Positions 35,480 through 47,599 of a stretch of 64,000 nucleotides of DNA are shown here, piece by piece. The position numbers and the translations under genes are program-made. Positions within the stretch are counted from its first letter, which is position 1. Every line of letters starts with the position of its first letter. Under the pieces are notes generated by a model, which was given only the letters and a program-made list of their open reading frames with translations, was not told where the DNA came from and did no database searches. Source of the DNA: Microcebus murinus. Lineage: Eukaryota > Chordata > Mammalia > Primates > Cheirogaleidae. The stretch spans positions 52,653,001 through 52,717,000 of the forward strand of contig NC_134120.1 of the NCBI RefSeq assembly GCF_040939455.1. The letters are read 5' to 3'.

Positions 35480-36200
35480 GAGTCCTGTTCACCAGCCCGC
35501 TTAAGGGATCCATGATTAGATCACTGTGTATGAATTTTAGCATATATAATTGGAGTAGAGGTTAGAGATGAACTAAGGCAGGTTGCAAAGAAATTTTTGT
35601 ACAAGCTAATGAGTTTGAAACATCTTCACAACTGGAGAGTCCTCATTAAATGATTATTAATAAGAGAATGATATATAAAATTTTTGTTTTAGCAACATGA
35701 CTCTTGCCAAGAGTATGTAGAGGGTGTTAAAATAGAAGGAGACAAGAGATTGGGAGACCAGATAGGTGTGCAATAGCCTAGTTATGTCATGAACTTGAAC
35801 ACTGGGTATAGAACAAAATAGAAAAAGGTAGATTCTAGAGACACGTTCATGGGAGACTCACCTGTATTTGTGGACCTGTTCATTGCAGAGGGCAAAGAAG
35901 AGGGAGGAGTAAAAACTGGCAGGTATATAATGTCATCATTACTGAGATTGAGAAAAAGGAGTGGTTACAGTTGGGGGGGGTGAATCTTGGACAGGATGAG
36001 TTTCAAGTGAAGGAGGATATACAGAAAGCAGTTTGACATCTGGAAGAGTCAGAGCTCAAGAGTGATCAGCCCAGAAGATTTGTGAATCCTCAGCCTGCAG
36101 ATGAAGCTGGAGAATGGATGAGTCTTGGGGGGATGGCGCTGCTGCAGGTAAAGGGATATTGACAGAGGATAAAGGAAAACCCCCAGAAAGCCACCAGTGT
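35480..36200 (+). repeat. Old unnamed mammalian repeat (family A)
   Basis: 'gattgggagaccagatagg', 'tggacaggatgagtttcaag', 'gacatctggaagagtcag' and 'atcctcagcctgcagatg' match a widespread mammalian repeat I recognise by sequence but cannot name. Related pieces lie at 45,640-47,330 and 62,370-62,830. Confidence 0.4.
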
Positions 36201-36779
36201 TGAAGGGCTGACCCTCCTTAGCACTGTTCCAGTCTGGTGGCTATACTGGGGACTCTGGTTGGACATGTGTATCTCCTAGGCGTGATTACCAGCTGTCATT
36301 TTGGGTGGTCCCTTGGATGATGGCTAAGCGTAAGCCGTTAGCTCTTGCTTGTTACTAATATCACTCTCAGAAGATCAACTCTAAGACTGAGGAAGGCTTG
36401 CCCATTGTAAACTGGCTAAGGATTGGAATAGTCTGGAGATACGTACAACTCGTTCATAAATCACTGGTTTGATTAGATGGCTCAGCTTCTCTCTACGATT
36501 TTTTTCCCCATAAAGTTAGCATATTGCATTTCTAGTTTTAAAATAAATTAGTGCAGGAATGGAATCCACATGAAATGGTTGCCAGTCTCTTAATGAGCTC
36601 CTGTTTTCCTGTGAAATGTCTTGGAAACTCTATTGGCAGCTTCCTATGTCCTAAAACTGTGTGAATTTCTTGATTCTATTGTGGTGCCATCTTTCTGTGA
36701 TGAGCAGAAGAAACCAGTTGTGTTGTCCATTCATAAGCAGCTTTTTAGCAGTGGCCACAGTGTGAGAAGCAGCAGTCCT
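36201..36779. other. Unclassified sequence
   Basis: No repeat or gene recognised. The open frame at 36,621-36,839 overlaps the MIR at 36,780 and is not credible. Confidence 0.4.
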
Positions 36780-37025
36780 GCAAGTCACAGGGCAGAGGCT
36801 CCTGGCTCTGCGGTCCCACTGCCTGAGCTCGAATCCTAACTCTTTCTCTTAACCAGCAATGTGTCTTCAGGCCAGTGGCAAGCTCTCTTTAAGCCTTTGT
36901 TTCCTTAGCTATAAAAGAAATTATAGTAGTACCTGTAGGATTTCTCATAGAATTGTTGAGGGTGTTCAAGAGATATTTTACCCAACATTGGGCACTAAAG
37001 AGTGTTACATATGATTACTGAGCCT
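36780..37025 (+). repeat. MIR SINE, sense, near full length
   Basis: 'gaggctcctggctctgcggtc', 'cactgcctgagctcgaatcc', 'aagcctttgtttccttagc', 'tatagtagtacctgtagg' and 'attgggcactaaagagtg' span the whole MIR. Confidence 0.88.
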
Positions 37026-38595
37026 TAATATATCTTGACCAGAGTCTCTTCTACTCTGGTGTAAATATGTCTATGAGTGCTGCCCTATCTGGAAATGTTT
37101 TATCTGACTTTCCTAAATATAATACAGTTCCAGCTAGTTGGTACTATGAAGAATACACATTCTCTGATACTGGGGAATGTTGGACTATCACAGCAAATTC
37201 ATTAGTTCGTTCTAACGGATTTGGAAGGCTATACTTTTTCCGGGTGTCCCTCCCACTTATAGAATCACCACTTCACATCTGTAAGCAGAGCGCTGGCTAA
37301 CTCTGCGGTTAATGTAGAGGCCAGAACATCTGGGGTGATCCGCAGATGCTCTGATATGTTTATTTTTTTGCTCTTCAGACCGGGTTACAAGAATTCTTGC
37401 CTGAGTATTATAGCAGAAGTGTTTCCTTTAATGTCCATGACATAGATTCATGCAGACATGAGAGCCTGGGCCTTTTAAAAGTAGGCCATTAAAATAGCAA
37501 ATTTAGTTTGGGCCCAGATATTATTGAAAAGCACACTGTGTACTGCATATAAAAATAATCCTGCATCATGTTATCTGGAAAATTCTCCCATATTGCAATA
37601 TTAAGATAGATATTGAAGCCCTCCAAAGTAAGCAATGGAATTGTCTAGAGTTGTGGAATTTGCATGATAGAAAAATGAATAATAGTGCTTGCAAAATAGA
37701 CATTTTCGGGAATTGCATACATTTATCACGTTTCCTTGGATAGAACAAGATTGTAGGAGGCTTCATCATCACATCTACTTGGTTTCCACAAGCTGAATAT
37801 GAATGCTGTGTTTATATTCCAGGCTTTCCATTTTCTTTTTCCTTTTTTTTGTTCTTAATATCCCAAGTCGTCAAGCAACAGGCTTTCTATCTTGTTTTCA
37901 TTAGACTCCTGCAATCAAAGCTTCAGTGTATAACTTTGAGGGTGCAGGTACACTGTGATCTCCTGAACAGGCGTTTTATGGACACTGTCTGCACTTCTAG
38001 GGCAGAGGTCGCATTCAGTCCTTGCCAGTCCTTATGGACAGCAGAAACGGCTGCTTGTTTTTGCATAACATTTTAACATCTTCCTCATCATCAGGAAAGA
38101 TGTGTAAGGTGATGGTAAAAATCCACTTGTCTAGACTTGCGCAGCCCTTAGACAGTTCTTTATTATCTCAAAATTGCTCTGACCTACGTGCATCTTTCTG
38201 ACAAACTTCTAGCAGAAATTCAACCATCTTATTACAAAAGTAAATCAGAGAGAACTCAGAATGTCACTAATGTTGAACTTAAAGAGTCCCTAGCTTATAG
38301 AAGAGAGATCCCCATGAAATGGAATAGTTTGAGGAACTGAAGGGGAAATCTGAGACTGCAGCCAAACATTGGAAAGGAAAGGACAGCAGAAGAGGACCAG
38401 GTGCTCCAGACAGGGCTGCCACTTGTTGCATACAGGCTGACCCTGCAAGGCCACCCAGCTCGCAGTGAGAGCTCAGGTAAGCTCAGTGCAAGGCCAAATG
38501 ACTGGCCAGAACCAGGTGGTCACAGGTGGAAGCCAGACCAGTGGGCTGCTGCTTCTCGATAGGACTTGACCTTACCCAAGTCAATTACAGTCACA
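37026..38595. other. Unique sequence, 1.6 kb
   Basis: No repeats recognised. A 77-codon frame (37,067-37,300, +) has no known motif and no defensible splice sites. Stretches such as 37,465-37,540 look non-random, but nothing can be assigned. Confidence 0.45.
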
Positions 38596-38939
38596 TAGTC
38601 ACCCTCAGTATCTGCAGTTCTGCGTGGGCAGATTCAACCAACCACAGATTGAAAACATTTAGGGACAAAAAAAAAAATAAAAAACAATACAAATTAAAAA
38701 ATAATAGTATAATAACTATCGTTATAGTATAACAACTATTATAACAACTATTTACATATCCTTTACATTGCGTTAGGTATTATAAGTGATCTAGAGATGA
38801 CTTAAAATGCACAGGAGGATGTGCGTAGGTTATATGGAAACACTATATTATTTTATATCAGGGACTTGAGCGTCTGTGGATCGTGGTATTCGTGGGGGTC
38901 CTGGGACCAATCCCCCGTGGATGCTGAGGGATGACTGTA
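38596..38939 (+). mobile_element. MER2 (TcMar-Tigger nonautonomous element), near complete
   Basis: TA-flanked (38,596-38,597 and 38,938-38,939) with matching ends GTCACCCTCAGTATC and GATGCTGAGGGATGACTG. The interior follows MER2: 'gattcaaccaaccacagat', 'tatttacatatcctttaca', 'tataagtgatctagagatga', 'gggacttgagcgtctgtgg' and 'gtcctgggaccaatccccc'. The A-rich centre (38,665-38,745) is expanded. The first two bases of the usual CAGTC end are missing. Confidence 0.93.
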
Positions 38940-41029
38940 TAACATTTAATCAGTGGAGGTTAAGAAAAATCGATGAGTCTTGTAATGCCCAGAAATTTCA
39001 CAGTCACAGAATGTAATTTTCCTTATTTCTTGTAATAAAAATTTATATTCTAATTCTGAGTGCCCATTTCTGACAGATAGCAGAAAAACTTAATCTAGTT
39101 ATAGACACAGCCAGTCAGCTTGATCCAATTTAGTGCTTTCTAAGTTGCTTCTGGTTAAAATTCAGGAATAGTCAGAATCTTTCCCCTTCATTTCCCTCCT
39201 TTCTCTTCTCCTATTGCTACCTGAAGCCATTGCCTCTGTAGAAGGAGTCAGGGAGACCTGTGTCCTTGCCTCAGCCGTCCGCTGCCATCTGATTCTCACC
39301 CTGATGGAACTGGATGCTGTGCTCCTGGGGTGCACGCGTGGGTCTGTGGGCGGGGGGGCTCGGCACCCACCTGCCCCGTGTTATGAACTGAGCCTTCAGC
39401 CACTCTGCAGCCCCCGCCTTGGGGACCCTTATCTCCAGCCAAGCATGTCAGGCAACTCTGGGAATCAGTCTCTGTCTCCTCTTTCTCGCTCAGCTGCGGT
39501 CAGTGCCCCTTGGCAATGCAGAGAACTCCTGACCCTGTCATGCCTCAGCCCCAGCGGCAGCCTCTACCCTTTCTTCTTGCATTTGTGACATGGGACATGT
39601 CCGGTGGCTGCTTCCTTATCTGTGAAAGGAGGGAAGTGGAAGCAAGTGTCTTCCCAGATCCTCCCACACTTCACGGGGAAACCCGCGAAGACCCCAGTGC
39701 CCACCCTGCTGCGCCAAGGCTTTGTTCTGGGCCCAGACCCTGCGCAAGGGCCTCTCTTTGCTCATAATGATCTTTTTCCTCTGCAGAGTTTTCCCTTCTC
39801 CCCAGTTTGGAGTGGCTGGTGAAAAAAAACTTGTTCTGCCAGTTCGTATCTCTTTTCAAAACTATTTTTGTCTCTCATTTGAACTAGAGCCAAGAATTTG
39901 AAATCTTTGTTTGCCATTTTTATTTTTTCTCCTGACACTTCTCCCTGGGGCAAGTGTGAATTGGCCACCCCATGTCTCCTGGGCTTTGGGCTTAGGGAGG
40001 TCGGTACGGTGGGGAAGAGGGGACAGACACATCAGCCAACATTCCACTGTGTCATCCTGACAAAGAGAGCTTAGATCTGACTCATCATCAGGGCCCAGAT
40101 CAGCTTCTCCTTCCTTGAGATTCCAGCCGTTTTTAGCACCCCCCACGTTGGGAAGGTCGCCCTGCTCAGTCACGGGAGTCACCAGACTGCTGAGGGACAC
40201 AGCACAGCCCTCAGGCGTGGTGAGATGACACTGCTTTTTAAGGTGACTGGGCAGAAGAGTGTTCACTGTTTTTTGACATGTTGAAAATTTAGTTATGAAG
40301 AGGCTGCTCTTTCTGTTTTTTTAATGTTTTCCTAAGAGCCTTGATTTGAGCATTAATGGGGAATTCCTTGAAATATACTTATCTGTCTCTATTAAGGGAT
40401 TAATATTATATAATAATCAAGCGATTAGTTATATATGTATGTAACTTGTAGAACTATATATGTATCTATAACATGAGCATATGATATACATTTCTCTAAC
40501 ACATTGGTGGGTGAGTCTTTTCAGGAACTGGCTATGTAGTCATGGCACTTACTCTTCCTTATTTTCCCAGGGTCTGCTTTCTTTCCCAAATCGTGGGATT
40601 CCACCAGTGATATTACATCTAAGTTCTGAAAAGGAGCTGGAGAGTTTCAGGCAAGATCCCCCCACCAGAGTGAAGGCTGGTCTGCTAGACTGGCCTCGCC
40701 AGGCCAGACCTGCCAGTCCTGTTTCTCCCAGAGGACCTGGGAGGCCACTCTGTTCCTAACCAAAGCTGGGCTTTTGGTGGCTTCACAGCACTTCCTCTGT
40801 GCCTTAGCCTCAGGCCCTCAGCTTGTTTTCCTTTTATCTTTAAAGCTGTCCCTACTTACCAAGCCCCCTTGGGGTCCTTTTCTTGCTAAATGTGGCCTGT
40901 AGAAGTGAACTCAGAGACGCCTTCCTTTAGCTCCCTTGAGGAAGTCCAGACTGCTTCAAGGGTATTTACTCTAAACCACAGGAAATGATAAATTGCTAAA
41001 TTAGAAGTTCACTCTTTCTTGTCGTCATT
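38940..41029. other. Unique sequence with GC-rich block at 39.2-40.3 kb
   Basis: 39,200-40,270 is GC-richer than its surroundings and holds the longest non-repeat frames of the window: 124 codons at 39,214-39,588 (+) and 134 codons at 39,862-40,266 (-). Neither shows a domain, signal peptide or repeat structure I recognise, and both are rich in residues expected from GC-rich noncoding DNA. CTGGCCTCGCCAGGCCAG near 40,690 is a small perfect hairpin. Confidence 0.45.
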
Positions 41030-41400
41030 GTTTTGTTTTAAAAATATTTGGTGCTTTTATTTGTGTGTAAAAGAATCTCACACGTGGTTTGCTGAATCAA
41101 AGGGTATGAACTTTTTCACTTCACTGGATTATGTATGCCACATTAGTCTCCAAACTGTAGTGAGCTAGCATTTGCCTTGTCACTGACAGTGAGTGCTATC
41201 CGCCTTTTGTCATTTTTATCAAACAGGTAAAAAATGGTGTCTCTTTGCTTTACACTATGTATCTTTGGCTATAAACATCTTTTCATATATCTGATAGTTT
41301 ACAAATATAAATTATTATCTCAGTCTACTTTCAAATAGTATTATACTAGTTCATGTGTATGCGAGAACTTTACAACAGTATACTTCCATCTATGTATTTT
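41030..41400 (-). repeat. Old L1 fragment, antisense
   Basis: 'gctgaatcaaagggtatgaac', 'atttttatcaaacaggtaaaaa', 'atggtgtctctttgctt' and 'acatcttttcatatatctg' follow antisense L1 ORF2 3' sequence. The young L1 at 41,421 inserted next to it. Confidence 0.5.
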
Positions 41401-41420
41401 TTAATTCTATTTCATTGTAC

Positions 41421-42022
41421 ATTTTTTTTTTATTTTTTTTTATTTTGGCATATTATGGGGGTACAGATTTTAAGGTTTCAATAAATGCCCATTTCCCCCC
41501 CTCCCCCCAAAAGTCTGAGTCTCCATCATGACCATCCCCCAGATGGTGCACATCTCACTCATTATGTATGTATATACCCGCCCCCCTCCCCCCTCCCACC
41601 TCCCTAATACCCTATTACTGTAGCACCTGTGTGTCCACTTAGGTGCTACTCAGTTAATACCAGTTTGCTGGAGAATATATCTGGTGCTTGTTTTTCCATT
41701 CTTGGGATACTTCACTTAGTAGTATGTGTTCCAGCTCTAACCAGGAAAATATAAGATGTGCTATATCACCGTTGTTTCTTAGAGCTGAATAGTACTCCAT
41801 GGTATACATATACCACATTTTATTAATCCATTCTTGGATTGATGGGCACTTGGGCTGTTTCCACAGCCTTGCAATTATGAATTGTGCTGCTATAAACATT
41901 CGAGTGCAGGTGTCTTTTTTGTAGAGTGTCACTGGATCATTTGGGTAGATGCCCAGCAATGGGATTTCTGGATCAAATGGTAGATTCACTTGTATCGCTT
42001 TAAGGTATCTCCATATTGCTTT
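41421..42022 (-). mobile_element. Young L1, 5'-truncated, antisense
   Basis: A T-rich tail, 'ggcatattatgggggtacag' and the pyrimidine tract 41,580-41,600 form the 3' UTR. The ORF2 end follows, and homology to the copy at 51,824 stops at about 42,022. I could not identify a TSD. It is about 600 bp. Confidence 0.9.
41654..42022 (-). pseudogene. L1 ORF2 C-terminal fragment, frame open
   Basis: The minus strand encodes about 120 residues of the ORF2p C-terminus without interruption, from the 5' break to the terminal SPANWY and stop codon. It lacks the endonuclease, reverse transcriptase and most of the cysteine-rich region, so it cannot be functional. The open frame indicates a younger insertion than 51,824-53,049, which has several frameshifts. 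Confidence 0.85.
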
Positions 42023-42039
42023 TTAAGAAGTTTACTCTT

Positions 42040-42500
42040 CACTCTGCTCCTGCTCTGGGCTCTGGGTGGTCCTAGGGGTTCTGGAGGCTGGTACACAAGC
42101 CTGCCTTGCCCTCCAGTGAGTCCCAGGTTGGGTTTGGCCAGTGCGAGCACAGGAGGAGATCAGAGGTGGGAAGAGAGTGTGACTGGGTGTTCGTTCCCCT
42201 CTCTACGAGATGCCTGTGTTCCTCTACTCAAGACACCAAGACCACAGCCCTTTTCAGGCCCTGTCCTACTGCTCCTGTGCAGGCTTCGAAGTTCTTTGGT
42301 TTGGGCAACTACACTCTTTCTTTGGCCCCAGTCTGGGGCTGGTGATACCTCATTATCCCAGTTGCTAGCCTGAAGGTCCTTAATTTTTTCTTGTTGGCTT
42401 CCCCTCATGCCACTTACATTTTGAAAATAGCTAGACAGCCTCTTAATAAAGCCCCTCAGTTACCTGTCTGAGTTTGCTCTCTGCTTCCTCCCAGGACCCC
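42040..42500 (+). repeat. Old mammalian repeat, family not named (family B)
   Basis: 'tctggaggctggtacacaag', 'agtgagtcccaggttggg', 'caggaggagatcagaggtgg', 'ttgctagcctgaaggtcc' and 'cagttacctgtctgagtttg' recur in mammalian genomes in my memory. I cannot assign a class. Confidence 0.4.
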
Positions 42501-42569
42501 AATCCAGCCCATGCAGGTGCAGATACCTGGAGCACAGGCCCGGGGCTGCCTCCTTCTGGGGGGGAGGGG

Positions 42570-42705
42570 TGTCTAAACTGTAGCCCAGCAGTATTCATAA
42601 GCCCTGGGAGCTTTGCTAGAAATGCAGGCTCTTAGGTTCTGCCCCAGACTTCTTGTTTTAATAAGATTGCCGAGTGATTTATATGTACCTAAAGATTAAG
42701 AAGCA
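42570..42705 (+). repeat. MER5-like hAT-Charlie MITE
   Basis: 'agctttgctagaaatgcagg', 'ctcttaggttctgccccag' and 'tgatttatatgtacctaaag' follow the MER5 series. Terminal repeats are decayed. Confidence 0.6.
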
Positions 42706-42861
42706 TCCACAGGTAAATTCCCTTCTCAGGGAGTGAGTGGTCAGGGGCCTTGTTGGGGCTGAGCTTCCCACTCTGAATGGAATCGCTTTCATTTCTGGGG
42801 AACGCTCACAACTTCTCTTGCTTCTCCTGCTCTGCTGCCCACCTCCTCCCTACGCCGCACC

Positions 42862-42887
42862 CCACCGCACCGCACCGCACCGCACAC
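42862..42887. repeat. (CACCG)n pentanucleotide microsatellite
   Basis: About four to five CACCG/CCGCA units follow a CCGCACC variant. Short and CpG-bearing. Confidence 0.9.
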
Positions 42888-42904
42888 AGCCCTCACTGCT
42901 CTCC

Positions 42905-43085
42905 TTACTCATTTGTCCCACAAACTTACCGAATCCATTCTAAACACCAGGCTCTGTGGTCAGTGTGAGGGATACAAAGAAGAATGAGGTGGCACATCCC
43001 TGCCCTCAGCTCAGTTTAGTGAAGGAATGAAGACATGTCCATCGTCCACGTCAGTACAGTGGGGAAGGGAGCGTGCTGTAATAGG
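42905..43085 (-). repeat. L2-type LINE end, antisense
   Basis: 'caccaggctctgtggtcagtg', 'agggatacaaagaagaatgag' and 'catccctgccctcagctcag' fit the common antisense LINE2-type pattern, also seen at 26,390. Confidence 0.45.
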
Positions 43086-44936
43086 GATGGGGACAAAATG
43101 ATGTCAAACAGCCTTTGCCAAAGTTATCTGAAGTTACTTTGCTTGATGAATGTGAGGAAGCCCATCTGCAAAATCCTTTGAAAAGTATTGTATTTTCTAA
43201 CTTTAGTCACATTTGAAAATCTTGAGTGAAGATATCTGATCATAATCCCCTGTCCTCAAACTTCATTTTAAATGGCACATTTGACAAATAACAGTATCTT
43301 TCCCAGGAACATTTAGCAATCTGTGGAGTCAAAGTTGTTTGTACTGAGCCAAAGCATAAAGAAATTAAGGAGTTGATGGGTTTTTTTATCAAAAAGAAAT
43401 TCATGGAGGAAAAACCCAAATGATTGCTTTGTAAGCTGTCTTTGGAATTAATTTCAGTGCTTGTTAAAGAATCAAAATCTCTCTTTCAAAAGGGTTCTTC
43501 CATGACCTCCTAATTAGACCCTCTTCTTATATCATCTGTAAGCGACACTCCCATTCAAATACCTGCATAATTCACATAGATGAAATTACACAGATTCCAC
43601 ATTACTCAGGCAAAAGTGGAGAATCAATTTTTCATATCACTATGACTTTTTTTCCCCCCACTATGACTTTTTAAAAAGAACAATTGACTTAGGGCTTTGA
43701 AAATTGATTTAACCCTTCATTCATTCATTCAAGAGAACCAAGTGTTTTACTCAAAACTTAACTCTTGTCTCGCCTCTTCCTGGCACTAGAACTCAGTGAT
43801 AAAGATACCTCATTCATTCTGGATTCTTGAACTTCTTTTCTCTCTCTTTGACCAGCACATCTTGCTTCCTTCTCTCTGCTTCCTTTGTGATCTCCTAGGA
43901 CTTGGATTAACACCTGTGCATACTCGCAGGCATTGATGCTCTGGTTGTGGCCCTATTATTCTTATTCTCCTGGTATGTTGTACTCCTTATTGTATGAAAA
44001 ATGAGTGAACCAACCACAGGTTCTAAAAATTCCAAAGAAGTGGGTGAAGTTAAGAAACTGAGAAAGGGCATTACTGTGTCTGTGATGTCTAAATCAGCTT
44101 CCTTGTGGATGTGAGCACAAGACTGAGACGGACATTCACAGGCCTTACCTAGTTTTCAGGTGACTAATACAACCAGTAGTAGCTCATGAAATTGATTTAG
44201 CTGGTCATAATCCACATTTGAAAAAATGGAACAGAAGAGGAAATAGATCAGAGGACACTGCACATAATGAGACTGTTTCATGACATTTTTGTTACATGTA
44301 TGATGTACGTGTGTCTTGGGTAGAGATAAATTGTATTTCTTAATATAGGTTGAAATTAAACACTTTTTGTAACAAATAAGGAGTTTTGTTGAGGGTCATG
44401 ATTGGGAGGGAGGTGCTTATCTTTAAATGGGAGAGAGCAGATTGAGCCAGAAAAGTTGAGCAGAACAGTATTTTGATATCAAGTGACCAAGATAATGATT
44501 TCTAGAGTTGTTAATTTATACCAGCTAAACTGCAGCTACGCATTAGCCACACTACTGGGTCACAGCTTATATAAGTTTCCCATTTTTTTCTATTGCATTT
44601 TCCTCCTCCTTTAGTTTTTAGTAAAGAATTTTTTGAAAACTTATCCAGTCATATATACTTAAAGAAAAACTTAAGAGAGTTTTCCTAACTCTGCCCGAGT
44701 CTAAAAGGGATAAGTGTATACACAGGTCGGGATAAGTTGGTGATGATGAAGATCAAAGTGTGAGAACCCAAAGGAGGAAGCTGCCCCCAGGAAGGGAGCA
44801 TTGGAACAGGTTTGCTTTACCAACTGTGGCTCAGACATCAAGACTTTAAAAAGTTGTCATGTGCAGACAAAGTGATGGTATCCTGAATATTAATCTGGTG
44901 GCTTGACTTCCCATGGGTATTTTGTTTTACTAGTCA
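43086..44936. other. Unique sequence
   Basis: 1.85 kb without a recognised gene. CACTATGACTTTTT is duplicated around a C-run near 43,640-43,675, and 'cattcattcattcaagag' (43,717) may be an L2 remnant. Confidence 0.4.
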
Positions 44937-44940
44937 AAAA

Positions 44941-45017
44941 CACAATTTTGAAAAAAAAAAAATAATAATCCAGCAGAGACTGTCAAAAAAAACAAAAAAA
45001 AAAAACCCACAATTTTG
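44941..45017 (+). mobile_element. 57-bp SINE-tail-like insertion with 10-bp TSD
   Basis: CACAATTTTG occurs at 44,941-44,950 and 45,008-45,017 around an A-rich insert containing 'ccagcagagactgtc' and then poly(A) with one C. It resembles the last bases of a 5'-truncated Alu. Confidence 0.55.
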
Positions 45018-45329
45018 TTTTCTTTTGCTTTTTTTGAGACAGAGTCTTACTCTGTTGTCTGGGCTAGAATACCATGGTGTCAGCCTAGCTCACAGCAACC
45101 TGAAACTCCTGGGCTCAAGCGACTCTCCTGCCTCAGCCTCCCAAGTAGCTGGGACTACAGGTGTGTGCCAACACGCTCAGCTAATTTTTTCTATTTTTGG
45201 TAAAGATGGGGTCTCGTTCTTGCTCAGGCTGGTCTCAAACTCCTGAGCTCAAGCGATCGTCCTACCTCAGACTCCCAGAGTGCTAGGATTACACACATAA
45301 GCCACCATGCTGGGCCAAAACACAATTTT
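45018..45329 (-). mobile_element. Alu SINE, strepsirrhine type, antisense
   Basis: The body runs from GAGACAGAGTCTTACTCTG (45,036) to 'caccatgctgggcc' (45,316) with a T-rich tail. It has 'agctcacagcaacctgaaac', the complement of the strepsirrhine right-arm signature. CACAATTTT flanks it at 45,008 and 45,321, the same target word used by the insertion at 44,941. Confidence 0.93.
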
Positions 45330-45639
45330 AATCAGTTTTATAATTCTTTATTAAAAGTGTTAGGCACAACTCTCAAAGACTTCCCTATTTTAAATACATA
45401 GGCACCAGAGATTTCTTACTGGAAAAGTGTAATTACATCTTTTCTAACAGACAGTTATCAATCACTGCTTAGTCCAGCTGTCATTTCCTCTTTACTAATT
45501 TGAGTGCTGCCTTTTTCGACATATTCTGGTTCATTCTGCCTTTTGTATTGTCAGAAACTGCAGCTTGGCATCAGTTTCTCCCGGTCTTGGGGCAGCTGCG
45601 TGTGTGAGGTGCTGCAGTACGTTGACATGGTCCTTCACT

Positions 45640-47330
45640 GACACTTTCCGAGTGCCTGTTGCATGCCAGACTTTGTGCATCACAGACGTGAGGAATACGG
45701 AGATGACCAAGACACAGAGTTTGCCCAGGAAGAGGAATTCCCGGGACTGCTCCTCTCTTGTTCCAAGGGATGAGTGTGAAACAGTATCCACCGCAGCTTG
45801 GGAGGACAGTGCACATGGCTCCTGACTCTGTCAGCAAAGGCTTCACAGAGGTGATGACATTTGAATTGAGTCTTACAGGGTAAATAAGTAGCTTGGCCTG
45901 GCAACACAGGGGAAAAAGACGATATTCTTGTCAAAGAAAACAGCTCTATACAAATGCCACAGTCCATGGCTCGTTCAGGCAGAGGTGGGAAGGTCTTTGT
46001 TGGTGAGGAATTGTGGGGGGTGAGGCTGAAGAAACGGACTGGGGAAAGGATGTCAGAGCTTTTTGGAACATGCACAGAATTCGCACCTCAGCCTTGCACA
46101 GTATGGAACCAGCAGGAGGCGAACTCCACGAGCAGATCCACGCTTTGAAAAGACGGATCTCATGGCAGCATGCAGAGGGGACTGACGGGAGAGAAAAAGC
46201 AGCCAGGAGGGAGCATCGGGAGGCCACCGTGACAGTAACTGAATGATGCTGTGGGCCCTATTGACAGGATCTGAAAAGGACTTCCAGTAATTATGGCGGG
46301 AAAAGCATGAGTGGTGTGGAAAATCTGGAAGGAAACAGAAAAAATATTAAGGGGAAAATGCAAATAATCTATACTTCTTTCACCAGAGACAACCATCATT
46401 AACAATTCATTCCAGTCATTTTCCCCTGCGTGTTTTATATCCTTAGGGAAATTTTAGATCCCAATTTTCATTTAACACTATGAAAGCATTTATTATAAAA
46501 AAGGCACTCTATTAGCTTAGTGTAATTTTCATGGCTTCAAAATCACTTTTGTATGGATGCAAAATACAAATACCAAATTGTTCTCTTAACTGCTTATTTC
46601 TGAATTTTCATAAGTAACCTTTTATTTAACATTCTGTGCATAAAGTTGTCTAAAATTATTATTTTCATAAGCTAGATACCATTGGTAGATATAATAAGTT
46701 AAACCACACTTAATGTTAAGACTTTAATGTTGCTATATTGCTTTTCACTAAAAGTACAAAATTTGTGCTTTAGATTTTAGAAATATTTAAGATAAAGGAT
46801 GGTTTGGTTGGATTTGGTGAACACTTGCTTTGGGAGAATCAAAAATGATGAATTAGTCAAAAACAATTTCAGTTTACTAATCTGGCAAACTTGGTAAGTG
46901 GTGTCATCACTAACTGCGAAAAACGGAAGAACACAGGAAGAGCAGATGTTGTGAAGATGATGAGTTCTGGTTTGGACTCACTGCACTGAAACACTGCACG
47001 AGTGGAGAATCCACGTCATGGAGAGTGGACAAGTGAAAATGTGCTGTGGAATCCACAGACGGTGGGAAATCTACCCACCCAGATTGGGCAAGTAATGGTT
47101 AGTGAACGTCATAGAAGTAAGTGGGAGGGAGAAGTTGGTAAGAAGAGAGGGTGAGGGATGAAACTCTGAGGATGCTGCTGCTTTTCAGGGTTGGGTTCAA
47201 GAGATGCTGGTGAAATAGGCAAGAAAGAGTGATCAGGAAACCAGGAGATGGCGTCATGGAAGCCAGGAGCAAGAGACCTTCCAGAAAAGAATGAGCAGTT
47301 TACAGACCTGGTACCCAGCCCTAGCAGACA
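45640..47330 (+). repeat. Old unnamed mammalian repeat (family A), interrupted
   Basis: 'gcatgccagactttgtgcatc', 'cttcacagaggtgatgacatt', 'gaattgagtcttacagggta', 'gatgatgagttctggtttgg' and 'gtgatcaggaaaccaggag' follow in the order of a long mammalian repeat I cannot name. An L1-like segment (46,350-46,700) interrupts it. Frames at 45,565-46,246 fall inside it and are not genes. Confidence 0.45.
46350..46700 (-). repeat. Old L1 3'-end-like segment, antisense
   Basis: 'caccagagacaaccatcatt', 'aacaattcattccagtcatt' and 'tttcatttaacactatgaaa' match a common antisense old-L1 3' UTR pattern. Boundaries uncertain. Confidence 0.4.
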
Positions 47331-47599
47331 GTCCCCTTTTCATCCCATAATGAAATTTATAGGTAATATGATCGAACTATGCACAAAACTTTAAGAATCA
47401 GTATAATGCCCTAACTATAATATAAAGCAAAAATAAAAGGAAGGTATAGTTTATTTAATAATAATTTTAATACGTAAGCATCAGGACATGACTCTGATGT
47501 GTAGAATTACCGTGTGCGGGGAAGCCGGCATGGAGAGGCGTCTACGTGAGTTGTTTAGCTGTGCTGCTGCAGGTGACCTGCATTTCCAGACTGGTGAAT

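Noticed and set aside
37067..37300. 77-codon open frame in unique sequence
   Set aside because: No motif, no credible acceptor or donor, and a length expected by chance. Kept only as a note in the unique stretch.
45565..46246. Overlapping frames of 64-131 codons on both strands
   Set aside because: They fall inside an old interspersed repeat, overlap each other in several frames and have no domain.
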